DNA of 64,000 nt, taken from assembly GCA_963783085.1 (NCBI GenBank), contig CAWAMJ010000005.1, positions 186,001 through 250,000 on the forward strand. Direction: 5' to 3'. This DNA comes from CAVYUC01 sp963783085 (lineage in GTDB: Bacteria > Bacteroidota > Bacteroidia > Bacteroidales > Prolixibacteraceae). Made by a program: the position numbers and the translations under genes. Shown one piece after another: positions 1-8,316 of this stretch; the first letter of the stretch is position 1, and each line of letters opens with the position of its first letter. The notes below the pieces were generated by a model, which was not told where the DNA came from, made no database searches, and saw nothing but the letters and a program-made list of their open reading frames with translations.

Positions 1-1131
1 CCGAACATCACCCTGAAAAAAGGATTTCACAGAAATCAAAACGTCATTTGCGTTGAATTTCCTTACGACCAGCGAATAATAAATTTACTGCGCGAACAAA
101 CCACCGTCCGGTGGAGCCGCACCATGCATTGCTGGTACCTGCCGGAAAATGAATTTAACCTGAACCGGTTTTTTGTAGCGATGAAGCCGGTGGCTTACAT
201 CGATTATTTGGCGCTGAAGAACCAGCCGGAGCCTGATGAACAACTGACGGCGCCAAAAAAACACAAACCCAATCGGAACAGGAACACCGTTTTGCCCAAA
301 GGTTATCTGGAACGCCTGCAACAGGAGCGTTACAGCGAGAATACCATGAAAATTTACACGCATTATTTTAAAGATTTTGTGGCAGAATTTTCAGAAAGAA
401 ACCTGGCGGAAATAACCAAAGAAGAAATCAACGAATACATTTTAAGATTGATAAAGGAGAAAAATATTTCTCCATCGCAGCAAAACCAGCGGATTAATGC
501 GATAAAGTTCTTTTATGAGAAAGTATTAGCCAAAGAGAAACAGTATTATGACATTGGCAGGCCGAGAAAGGAAAGAAAATTACCGGATGTATTGAGCAAG
601 GAAGAAATCAGGATGATGATAAATGCAACGGATAATCTTAAACACAAGTTTTTAATTGTACTTATTTATTCCTGCGGCCTTCGGAGAAGTGAAGCCAGAG
701 AGATGAAACCGGCGGACATTGATATCCGGCGGATGCTGGTTAAAGTAAGAGGTGCAAAAGGTAAGAAAGATCGTTACACGCCATTGGCAAAAAACACAAT
801 GATTTATTTTGAAGATTACCTTAAAGAGTGCACGGTAGAGGAATGGCTTTTTGAAGGAAGAAACGGCAACCGGTACAGTGCGGAAAGTATTTACAATGTA
901 ATTAAAGATAAAGCGGTGGCAGCCGGAATCAAAAAAAAGGTATATCCCCATATCCTGCGCCACAGTTTTGCCACGCATTGTCTGGAACAGGGAATAGACC
1001 TAAGATACATTCAGGAGTGGCTGGGGCACGAAAGTTCCAAAACCACAGAAATATATACGCACGTTTCAGAAATAAATTACCATAAATTTACAAATCCGCT
1101 GGATGAATTTTTTTCGGATTCAAAAGATTAA
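1..1131 (+). CDS. Tyrosine recombinase/integrase heading the cassette array (5' end outside window)
   Basis: The frame is open from base 1, so the protein starts upstream of the window; the first internal ATG is at 124, but coding-quality sequence precedes it. Numbered from the internal Met, the catalytic residues of a tyrosine recombinase are visible: Arg187 in CGLRRSE, Lys213 in KGKKDR, His276/Arg279 in HILRHSFATH, His302 in LGHESS and the nucleophile Tyr311 in IYTHV. A SAM-like core-binding domain occupies about residues 60-140. The first ~80 visible residues, with two Trp-x-x-T/Cys-Trp patches, form an extra N-terminal domain seen in some Bacteroidota recombinases. Between the Lys strand and the HxxR motif there is only a short link, so the IntI-specific insertion of integron integrases is absent. 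It ends 82 bp before the first cassette boundary and points in the same direction as all cassettes. That it moves the cassettes is inference. Confidence 0.9.
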   Translation, partial: PNITLKKGFHRNQNVICVEFPYDQRIINLLREQTTVRWSRTMHCWYLPENEFNLNRFFVAMKPVAYIDYLALKNQPEPDEQLTAPKKHKPNRNRNTVLPKGYLERLQQERYSENTMKIYTHYFKDFVAEFSERNLAEITKEEINEYILRLIKEKNISPSQQNQRINAIKFFYEKVLAKEKQYYDIGRPRKERKLPDVLSKEEIRMMINATDNLKHKFLIVLIYSCGLRRSEAREMKPADIDIRRMLVKVRGAKGKKDRYTPLAKNTMIYFEDYLKECTVEEWLFEGRNGNRYSAESIYNVIKDKAVAAGIKKKVYPHILRHSFATHCLEQGIDLRYIQEWLGHESSKTTEIYTHVSEINYHKFTNPLDEFFSDSKD

Positions 1132-1212
1132 AGAAACTACTTATTTGTTCCAAATAACGGGAATATATGTAGTTTTACATAGTCGAAATATAAGTAATAA
1201 TTATAGCACAAC
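1132..1212 (+). promoter_or_regulatory. Candidate attI/leader region with a possible cassette promoter
   Basis: This short non-coding stretch lies between the integrase stop and the first GTTA cassette boundary at 1213, the position an attI site would occupy in a Treponema-type (same-orientation) integron. It contains TTTG at 1144-1147 and TAGTTTTA at 1170-1177, 22 bp apart, close to the Bacteroidota promoter pattern (TTTG, 17-23 bp, TAnnTTTG) but with the last base differing. Whether it drives cassette expression is not shown by sequence. Confidence 0.35.
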
Positions 1213-1306
1213 GTTACAAAACAGTTTAAAACCCGCAAGTTTAAATTTATAAATATCAAACGGTTTAAATCCTTGCGGGTTGGGGGAATAAAAACCGTTT
1301 TGTAAC
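1213..1306 (+). other. ORF-less mini-cassette
   Basis: The segment starts GTTACAAAAC (1213-1222) and ends with its exact reverse complement GTTTTGTAAC (1297-1306), the signature of every cassette boundary here. Inside is only a hairpin: CCCGCAAG-TTTAAA pairs with TTTAAAT-CCTTGCGGG around an AT-rich loop. There is no reading frame. It could act as a terminator for the integrase transcript, carry a promoter, or be a degenerate attI-attC remnant. Confidence 0.5.
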
Positions 1307-1438
1307 AAAAGCTAAATACAATAGCGGGGGCAGTTTTTCAATGACAAGGCAGTGGTATGTTTTAAATTTTTTGCCCGCGCGCGTCGGTTTTTGCAAAACC
1401 GGTTGAGATAAGAAAACAAATAACTAAAAACTATAAAA

Positions 1439-1918
1439 ATGCAAAACGAAGAATCATTTCAAGAATCACAAGAATTATTTGATACGTTGAATGAATTTGT
1501 TGATACCTTAGAAGAATCAACAAACAACGAAAGCAAAGTTAGTGGAATACTATCTCTATTAAAAACAATCGTTGAATTACTGAAATCAAATGACGAAATA
1601 AAATTTTATCATGGTAAAATGTTGGACAGTCATTACGAAATGCTAAATCACACAAAAACTACTGCACAAATTCAAGAAGATTCTTTAAATGCTCAAGTGA
1701 AAATATTTAGTGACTACGATGATAAAATTTCCAAACTCGCAAAAATGATTACAGATATTGCAACAGGTTCCGCAAAACTTAGCGAGCAAGTAAAAGAACT
1801 TGCTGAATCCACAGCAAAAATTCCATTATTAATTGACAAAACATTAAATGAACACGCTGATGAGATTAAGCAAAATGCTGCATCAATTGATGCTATAAAA
1901 AATAAATTATTTAAATAA
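1439..1918 (+). CDS. Unrecognised coiled-coil protein
   Basis: The protein has 159 residues, starts at ATG 1439 and is acidic. It is almost entirely predicted helix, with heptad-like patterns through residues 80-155 (runs such as KLAKMITDIATG and LSEQVKELAEST). No catalytic motif, signal peptide or membrane segment is visible. It is followed after 25 bp by a small membrane-anchored protein on the same strand, so the two probably form an operon. Both lie in the module inserted in the first attC rather than in a regular cassette. The gene is AT-rich like the other cassette genes. The function is unknown; a structural or defence-related partner pair is one possibility, with no direct support. 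Confidence 0.6.
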   Translation: MQNEESFQESQELFDTLNEFVDTLEESTNNESKVSGILSLLKTIVELLKSNDEIKFYHGKMLDSHYEMLNHTKTTAQIQEDSLNAQVKIFSDYDDKISKLAKMITDIATGSAKLSEQVKELAESTAKIPLLIDKTLNEHADEIKQNAASIDAIKNKLFK

Positions 1919-1943
1919 AATAATCGAAGCTAAAACCTAAACT

Positions 1944-2312
1944 ATGAAGAAGAAAAAGGCTATAAACATACTTAAAAGCCAAATTGAGAAATCAAATATT
2001 AAAGAAAATAATATTGACAGGAAATTTATTTATCTAACACAGACAAGGTCGTGCATTAAAAGAATATTTGGCGATGACTCACATGAATATAAATTTGTTT
2101 CAAAATATAATCCATCAATCGGGGAAGATATTGACCTAACTGTATTTTTAAATAGCTGTATAGAAACTGTTGAAAATTTCGGTGTAATAAAACAAAATTC
2201 TCTTTGGAGGAGGCTCGAAAGCATGAATCAAATGGTTTTATGGTCTATAATTTCATTTATAGTTGTAGCAATATTTACAATGGGCGTAATTTCAACAAAA
2301 ATCAATTTTTAG
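1944..2312 (+). CDS. Small protein with a C-terminal membrane anchor
   Basis: The protein has 122 residues, starts at ATG 1944 and has a lysine-rich N terminus. Residues 1-92 look soluble and charged; residues about 95-117 (WSIISFIVVAIFTMGV) form one transmembrane helix, so it is probably tail-anchored with the soluble part in the cytoplasm. It lies 25 bp downstream of the coiled-coil gene and is probably co-transcribed with it. No family is recognised. After its stop, 2313-2474 holds no convincing gene, only AT-rich sequence leading to the second copy of the 12-bp repeat. Confidence 0.6.
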   Translation: MKKKKAINILKSQIEKSNIKENNIDRKFIYLTQTRSCIKRIFGDDSHEYKFVSKYNPSIGEDIDLTVFLNSCIETVENFGVIKQNSLWRRLESMNQMVLWSIISFIVVAIFTMGVISTKINF

Positions 2313-2531
2313 ATTTGCTTGCTAGTCCAACGCCGATTCCAATTATAAGGCCAAGTCCAAATACAAGTATAAAAGCTAAGAATAACTCTAGTGTCATAAT
2401 TTTAAAATTTAAGATTTATATAATTAGAAAAGAGAGAAAGAAAATCCTCCCTAAAAAAAATTAAAACCGGGCACGGCAGTTTTTCATAGCAGCGGCAGAG
2501 GGTTTATTCCGCTACTGTACTTAGCTAAACC

Positions 2532-2540
2532 GTTAGCGTT
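2532..2540 (+). repeat. Cassette 1 left boundary (R')
   Basis: GTTAGCGTT at 2532-2540 follows AAACC and is exactly complementary to AACGCTAAC at 5728-5736, so these two sites delimit the cassette carrying the PHP-ATPase gene. Between 2541 and 2759 there is no convincing gene, only a 61-codon frame with no recognisable content. Confidence 0.6.
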
Positions 2541-2759
2541 CATTGTAAAAAAAGACACGAGACCAACTATATGACTAAGAATTTTTGCTGCATAGAGATT
2601 AAAGAAAAAGGAAAAGCCACCACACAAAAGCAAGAGTGTGGCCGCCCTTCCCTGCAACCGTATCTTCGCTGCCACACACATGCTTTTTTAGCCAACCCAC
2701 ATGCTGCTAATAAAGTGAATTTTAACACAAAAGGATTTACAAGTAATAAAAATTGATAT

Positions 2760-5558
2760 ATGAATATTTCATTCAAAGGAACACGATGGTTTAAATGTGA
2801 TTTGCATCTACATACTCCTGCAAGTAAATGTTTTCAAGATAAGACTATTACTCCTGAACAATGGGTTGAAAAAGCAATTGAGAAAGGTTTACAATGTGTT
2901 GCAGTTACAGACCACAATTCAGGAGAATGGATTGATAGAATAAAATTAGCTGCACAAGATAAAGACTTATCTGTTTTTCCAGGTGTTGAAATTACTTGCG
3001 ATACTTCAAAAGTTCATTTGTTAGTTCTATTTGACACAAGTAAAACATCAGATGATGTAAATGACTTTATTATCAGATGTGGTATTGACCGAGCAAATTT
3101 TGCAGACCAAACCGCTAGAACGACAGATACTATTTTTCAAGTTGCTGAAAGAGCACATGAACATGGAGCTATCGTTATACCTGCTCATATTGATGAGTTT
3201 AACGGCTTATCACCTATAAGTTTTGATAATATTGGTAGCTTTTTTGAGTTACCCTACATCAATGCAATTCAAATTGCTCACAAAGAGTTTTTGACAGCCG
3301 ATTTACAAATTAATGGTAACGATGCTTTAAAGGACTACCTGAATGAATATTATGGAAATCCTGACCCTCTAATTGATTTTGCAAAAATTGAAGAATGGTA
3401 CAAACCAGTTAGAAGGGCAATTTCTGAAAATCTTGCTGTTACTGCATTTTCTGACAATCCACATGCTCCAAAAAATCCCAAACATGGTTTAGAAGGTATT
3501 GGAGAAAAATACACATGGATTAAAATGGATGAAAAACCTTCATTAGAAGGTTTACGACAAGCTTTTCTACTTCCTGAATACAGAGTACAAAACTGTTTTG
3601 TATCACCCAATTTGCCATACACAAAGCCTGAATTGTGGTTTAAATCTATTTCTGTTACAAATACCACAATTACAGATAACGCAAACCCATTTAAGGTTGA
3701 GTTTAGTCCGCAATTGAATACAGTTATTGGCGGGCGTGGTAGTGGAAAATCAAGTATATTAAGATTTATCAGAGGAGTTTTTAGCAGAAATGCGGACATT
3801 GAAGCATTAAACGATATACTGTCTGACCAAACTGAATTTTACAAAAAAACGGATAACAGAACTCAAAAAGGGGTTTTAACTGAAGATTCTGTTATTGAAG
3901 TTGAATTTGTCAGAAATAAAAGCCTGTATAAAATTTCTGCCACGAGTATTACAAGCTTTGTTAATCAAACAATTACAGTATATAAGTTTTCAAATGATAC
4001 AGATACTTGGGAAATAGAAACAGCAGAAAGTTTTATAGACTTTTTCCAATTTGAACAATATTCTCAAAAACAGATATATGAAATAGCTCAAGAGCCAAAT
4101 TCATTGCGTGAAAGAATTGATAATTCCATTGAGGGAATGGATATTTTAAAAAATGAAAGGGAAGTAATTAAAAAGTCATTTTTTGAAAAATCAGCGTCTA
4201 TTCGCACTATGCAACAACAAGTTTCGGGCAAAGGGAAATTACAAACTGAAATATCTGATTTGGCAGAGCAGATTAAGTTTTATCAACAAAGTGGTATTGC
4301 TGGTATTCTTTTAAGTAAGGAGAAATTTACGATACAGAAAAGAACCCTGTCAAATTTTATTGCTGAATTAAAAGAAAGAGAAACTAACCTCGAAACTTTA
4401 ATCTCTTCATTTGATATAGAAGATATTGATTATTCAGATTTTGAGGACGAATATAAAACTGAATTATCAGTTTTTTCTAAGAAAGCATTTGATGGAATAA
4501 AGTCATTAAAATCCGAATTAGAAGAAGTAAAGAGAAAAATTGCTGAATTACAAAAAGCTTTTACAGATGAAACATTAAAATCCAATTGGAAAATTGATTT
4601 TGATAAAAATCAGACAGATTTTGATTCAAAAAAACAAGAACTTGAAAAGCAAGGAATAAATGATATTGCGAATTTCGAAAAACTAACAAATGCAAAGGAA
4701 GCAAAAGAGAAAGAACTTGCTGCGATTATCTCAATAGAAGCAAATTTAGTTAATGAGATTTCATTGAGGAATCAACTTAAAGCTGATTATTTACAAAAAA
4801 CCAAAGATATAACCACTCAAAGACAAGACTTTGTTACTGCAAATATGCAAGATGACAAAGTTCGTATATCAGTTAAAGCATTTCGCAACAGGAATGATTT
4901 TACAAATAAACTTAGAACAATTATCCGCAAGGAAGACTCTTATCAGTCAGACGTTGATTACTTAACAGATTTGTGTTTTAATGGGAATGTTGAAAGAACA
5001 ATTGAAGCTGTAAGAAAAAAATTTTTAGACATCAAACAAGAAAATGATGTAACTGGCGTAACAGGCTATTTTGTAAACCTTGTGAAAGGTCTGACAGATT
5101 CACAAATTGATGAAATTGAGATATTATTGCCTGAAGATGAGATTGAAATAAAATATAAACCTACTGGCTCGAATGTTTTTAAACCATTATCGACAGCTTC
5201 CGCAGGTCAGAAAACTACTGCAATCTTGACATTTATTCTTTCTCAAGGTAATTCTCCATTAATTTTAGACCAACCAGAAGATGATTTAGATAATAGACTT
5301 GTATACGAATTGGTTGTTGACCGACTTAAACAAGCTAAAGAGCATAGACAAATTATCGTAGTTACGCACAATGCAAATATTCCTGTAAATGGGGATGCTG
5401 AATATATATTATCAATGGATTCAGAAAGTAAGAAATTAAAAATTTACTGTTCCGGTTCTGTTGAAAAATCAGAGATTAAGAAAGAGATTTGTGATGTAAT
5501 GGAAGGAAGTGAGCAAGCATTTGAAATGAGGTTGAAACGTTATAAAATGATTCAATAA
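2760..5558 (+). CDS. PHP-domain/SMC-like ATPase fusion (TrlF-type)
   Basis: The protein has 932 residues. Residues 10-260 form a PHP phosphoesterase domain: DLHLHT at 14-19, then VAVTDHN, GVEITCD, PAHIDE and SDNPHAP supply the metal-binding His/Asp/Glu residues. The rest is a split ABC/SMC-type ATPase: Walker A GGRGSGKSS near 324-332, a long coiled coil (about 450-720), a signature region STASAGQK, Walker B LILDQPEDDLD near 835 and a VTHNANIPV switch. The order PHP then AAA/SMC ATPase matches proteins annotated as the TrlF family AAA-like ATPase. A nucleic-acid-acting nuclease or phosphatase with a defence role is plausible by analogy with other SMC-type nuclease systems, but is inference. 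It is the only gene of its cassette; a 170-bp non-coding tail precedes the attC. Confidence 0.85.
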   Translation: MNISFKGTRWFKCDLHLHTPASKCFQDKTITPEQWVEKAIEKGLQCVAVTDHNSGEWIDRIKLAAQDKDLSVFPGVEITCDTSKVHLLVLFDTSKTSDDVNDFIIRCGIDRANFADQTARTTDTIFQVAERAHEHGAIVIPAHIDEFNGLSPISFDNIGSFFELPYINAIQIAHKEFLTADLQINGNDALKDYLNEYYGNPDPLIDFAKIEEWYKPVRRAISENLAVTAFSDNPHAPKNPKHGLEGIGEKYTWIKMDEKPSLEGLRQAFLLPEYRVQNCFVSPNLPYTKPELWFKSISVTNTTITDNANPFKVEFSPQLNTVIGGRGSGKSSILRFIRGVFSRNADIEALNDILSDQTEFYKKTDNRTQKGVLTEDSVIEVEFVRNKSLYKISATSITSFVNQTITVYKFSNDTDTWEIETAESFIDFFQFEQYSQKQIYEIAQEPNSLRERIDNSIEGMDILKNEREVIKKSFFEKSASIRTMQQQVSGKGKLQTEISDLAEQIKFYQQSGIAGILLSKEKFTIQKRTLSNFIAELKERETNLETLISSFDIEDIDYSDFEDEYKTELSVFSKKAFDGIKSLKSELEEVKRKIAELQKAFTDETLKSNWKIDFDKNQTDFDSKKQELEKQGINDIANFEKLTNAKEAKEKELAAIISIEANLVNEISLRNQLKADYLQKTKDITTQRQDFVTANMQDDKVRISVKAFRNRNDFTNKLRTIIRKEDSYQSDVDYLTDLCFNGNVERTIEAVRKKFLDIKQENDVTGVTGYFVNLVKGLTDSQIDEIEILLPEDEIEIKYKPTGSNVFKPLSTASAGQKTTAILTFILSQGNSPLILDQPEDDLDNRLVYELVVDRLKQAKEHRQIIVVTHNANIPVNGDAEYILSMDSESKKLKIYCSGSVEKSEIKKEICDVMEGSEQAFEMRLKRYKMIQ

Positions 5559-5736
5559 TGAACAAGCCAACACACCCTTCCCTTCGCTGCAAGGCACATT
5601 GGCAAAACGCACATAGCCAACGCTACAACCAAATTTTGCCAAAGAGCCTTTCAGCCCGTCCCACTCCACCACCAGACAGAGACAGTGCAGCAAAAATGAA
5701 AGATAATAGCCTGAAAATAAACAACGAAACGCTAAC

Positions 5737-6849
5737 AAATTAGGAATTAAGGCACAGTTGGGCCCCGAAAAAAGGCAGTAAGTATGCAAACCTGCTGCCT
5801 TCTTTCGGGGGTAACTGCTTTCAAAATGCCAAGCCCAATTGTGTTTTAATTCGTGTTGGGCTTAGCCGCTGATTATTAATTGTTCCGGCTATGGGGATTG
5901 AATGTTTTTCTTGTTTTCTTTCCGGTATTTTTCATCTGTTGTTTTTACCGGTTTGCCTGTTTGGCGTGAACCCGGGTTATTGAGGTAAAATTTTTGTTCG
6001 TTTGCCTGCATATTTTTCCCGTTCAGCCAAAACAGGGAATTTTTAGCTGTTAACCTGGATTTAAAAAAGGTTCAAAGAACGTTTTGTTGCCCTGTGATTA
6101 ACCTGGTTCCAATGGTACATCCTTTACCAATCCGGCAAAGCGTAACCTTCCTTTTTTACATGCCGGGCAGTTGGGCTGGCGGTGGTTTTTAATAAGTTCC
6201 AGGATTTCATTCCACACCGTATCCTGTTTTTCCCAAATCCGGCGGCCATCTTCCAAAGCCTCTTCTTTTTTGGTTTCAGCCTCTTCAGCCAGGAGCTTCC
6301 GGGCAGTTTCAATATTTTGTTTCCGGTAACGGCTGGAAAAAATACCGAAATACCGCACCTTAAAGAACCCCTTTGGCAATACATGCGACAGGAACCGGCG
6401 GATAAACTCATCGGTATCGAGCCACATTTTGCGGAAACGGTTGGTGCGGTAGTCTTTCCACGAAAAGAGTACCTTCCCGTCTTTCACTTCCAGGATACGC
6501 CGGCCGGTAATGGCAATGCGGAACACATAACGCGAGAGGTATTCCAGTATCTTTTCGGGGTTGCCCATGGGTTTCTGCACATTCACTACCCATTGCTTTT
6601 GGTACAGAGGCGTAAGGAACCGGTCAAACTGCACCGGCCCTTTTATGTCTGCCAGTTTTCCGTGAAAAACAAGTTCCCCGTTTACCTTCGACTAACTTTT
6701 CCTGGTCCTTTCACTTAAGTTCCGCAGAACAGATTCCTGTTCGAATTTTTTTTAAATTTGTCATAATATGAATTTTAAATGAAACAATACCTCAAAGATA
6801 CTGACGTTCGGTGAATTAAAAACCACCGAACGCCAGTGAGGTTAAGTTC
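5737..6849 (-). mobile_element. IS91-like deletion derivative, copy A
   Basis: About 1.11 kb, sharing both ends with copies B and C. Left end: AAATTAGGAATTAAGGC followed by an 18-bp-stem hairpin (CCCCGAAAAAAGGCAGTA ... TACTGCCTTCTTTCGGGG, with a mismatch in this copy) and a second hairpin AAGCCCAA/TTGGGCTT. Right end: hairpin CGTTCGGTG/CACCGAACG about 45 bp inside a terminal AGTTC. No target duplication is visible, as expected for IS91-type rolling-circle elements. Only part of a transposase gene remains. Confidence 0.75.
6098..6690 (-). pseudogene. IS91-family transposase, N-terminally truncated
   Basis: The frame reads on the complement from about 6690 to 6098, ending ...VKDVPLEPG. It keeps the Y-x3-Y pair of the IS91/Y2 transposases (EYLSRYVFRIAI), the region LFSWKDYRTN, and a C-terminal zinc-finger-like CPACKKGR. 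The N-terminal half with the HUH metal-binding motif is missing; the frame runs back into a stop just before the shared right end. The remaining piece cannot be an active transposase. The deletion joins AGTTAGTCGAAGG directly to the right-end sequence that in copies B and C precedes a recombinase. Confidence 0.8.
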
Positions 6850-6990
6850 AACACGCAATATACGTAAGCCGGGGGATGTGGGTAAATTAAACTTTTGTAC
6901 ATTTATTCAAAATTGTAACGGTTTGACAGGTTGGAGCTTCGAAATCCCGGCCTCCGCATATTGCCAACCGTTAGGCAAAATATTAAAACT

Positions 6991-8316
6991 ATGAATTCAG
7001 TATTTAAAGTTACGGATGTATTCACTCCAAGCTCTCCAGCAAATTATACATTTATTGAGAGAGAGAATTCATTAAATAAAGATTTAGTAAATTCATTAGC
7101 GACGAGAGGAAAGCAAATCATAATTTATGGAGAAACGGGTACTGGAAAAACAACATTGCTTGTTAACAAACTAAATCAGTTATATGAAAATTATATAATA
7201 ACTAGATGTACATCAAATTATTCTTTCGATCAACTAATCCTAGATGCTTTTGATCAATTGGACAAATTCTATACATCGAATATCTCGCGTGAAAAGGGTT
7301 GGAAAATTAATCCAGAAATTATAGCTGATTTTCTAAATATTAAAACTGAAATAAATAGCAAGAAGGAAATAAATCAAGAAAGATTAATCCCTGTCCAATT
7401 GACTTTAAACCGTTTGGCGAAATATATCGGTGAAATAAAAGCATGTTGGGTAATTGAAGATTTTCATAAAATACCAAATATAGAAAAGATAAATCTGTCG
7501 CAGGCAATGAAAGTATTTATGGATACATCTTTCGAATATCCTGAAGTTAAAATCATAGCAACAGGAGCGGTAGATTCTCCTCGTAAAATACTTGACAGCG
7601 ATAAAGAGCTCGACAATAATAGATTAAGCCAAATTTTGGTGCCATTAATGACTTATGATGAATTAGTCCAAATAATATTCAAAGGTGAGGATCTATTAAA
7701 TATTCAAATAAAAGAAGATATTATTCGAGCAATTGGATCATTTGCGAATGGACTACCTTCTTTTGTGCATCAATTGTGTTTAAATATGTGTTTAGAAAAT
7801 AATTTATATACAACACAACCAAGTACAGTGCGATTTGAAATTCATGATTTTGAGGAAGCGCTAAAACAATATATGAACACCCATAAAGACACTTTAAGAT
7901 TTCAACTTCACATGGCTATTGGAAAAACAAATAAAGGCTCAATTAATCAACGAAGTTTAATATTAAGAACTCTTACTAAATTCGAATTTGGAGAATATAG
8001 TTCAAATGAAATTTTGAAGCAAATAAAAATTAGCAACTCAAAATTGAATTATTCCGGAAATAATATTTCATACTATCTTAAAGACTTAACAACAAAAAAA
8101 AGAAGCAAAATATTAAGACATAATAAAGAACTCAATAAATTTTCTTTCAACAGCCCTTTAATGAAAGCATTTGTTGATTATGAATTATTTGATCGGCATT
8201 TCAAAATATATGATAATTTATTCGATGACATTGAATTACTTATTAGATATCAATCAAATACTTTGCCTAACAAATTAGGAATTAAGGCACAGTTGGGCCC
8301 CGAAAAAAGGCAGTAA
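6991..8316 (+). CDS. P-loop NTPase (AAA/TniB-like or STAND-like)
   Basis: I chose ATG 6991, 12 bp inside the cassette; an upstream in-frame TTG would lie in the attC. About 441 residues. Walker A YGETGTGKTTL at about 45-55; Walker B CWVIEDFHKI at about 151-160; sensor-like KIIATGAVD; then a winged-helix-like lid region (SFANGLPSFVHQLCL). This is the layout of AAA_16/AAA_22 ATPases such as TniB and of STAND regulators. No effector domain is recognised in the C-terminal 150 residues. The frame reads through the attC left end (TTTGCCTAAC, 8262-8271) into the IS, so the last ~13 residues are encoded by IS sequence. Without the IS the frame would also run into the attC and stop after about a dozen codons. 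Confidence 0.75.
   Translation: MNSVFKVTDVFTPSSPANYTFIERENSLNKDLVNSLATRGKQIIIYGETGTGKTTLLVNKLNQLYENYIITRCTSNYSFDQLILDAFDQLDKFYTSNISREKGWKINPEIIADFLNIKTEINSKKEINQERLIPVQLTLNRLAKYIGEIKACWVIEDFHKIPNIEKINLSQAMKVFMDTSFEYPEVKIIATGAVDSPRKILDSDKELDNNRLSQILVPLMTYDELVQIIFKGEDLLNIQIKEDIIRAIGSFANGLPSFVHQLCLNMCLENNLYTTQPSTVRFEIHDFEEALKQYMNTHKDTLRFQLHMAIGKTNKGSINQRSLILRTLTKFEFGEYSSNEILKQIKISNSKLNYSGNNISYYLKDLTTKKRSKILRHNKELNKFSFNSPLMKAFVDYELFDRHFKIYDNLFDDIELLIRYQSNTLPNKLGIKAQLGPEKRQ

Larger units (their letters stand above)
1329..2486. repeat. 12-bp direct repeat bounding the module inserted in the attC
   Basis: GGCAGTTTTTCA occurs at 1329-1340 and again at 2475-2486. The two copies flank the two small genes and lie inside the two halves of one attC-like hairpin. 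This fits a target duplication or a recombination crossover site. No transposase or terminal inverted repeats are visible in the module. Confidence 0.5.
1297..2540 (+). repeat. attC-like site of the mini-cassette, split by a two-gene insertion
   Basis: The left arm (from TAACAA at 1303, then GCTAAATACAATAGCGG) pairs, allowing G-T wobbles, with a right arm more than 1.1 kb away (CCGCTACTGTACTTAGC, ending about 2526, then AAACCGTTA). Without the intervening genes the site would be about 87 bp, a normal attC size. The break lies in a 12-bp direct repeat, GGCAGTTTTTCA, at 1329-1340 and 2475-2486. Confidence 0.55.
5728..6979 (+). repeat. attC-like site 1, interrupted by IS91-like copy A
   Basis: The left half is AACGCTAAC (5728-5736) plus AA. 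The right half begins after the IS (about 6850): CACGCAATATACG, a variable GC-rich core, then CGCATATTGCCAACC and GTTAGGCAAA (6970-6979). GCAATAT and ATATTGC pair as L''/L' arms, and TAAC pairs with GTTA as R''/R'. Confidence 0.7.

Noticed and set aside
1..1131. Classical class 1-type integron integrase (IntI)
   Set aside because: The segment between the catalytic Lys and HxxR is too short to hold the IntI-specific insertion, and the gene faces the array instead of away from it.
2571..2756. A 61-codon frame before the PHP-ATPase gene and another of 61 codons after it (5558-5743)
   Set aside because: No start signals, low-complexity composition, and no recognisable content; listed only as non-coding cassette flanks.
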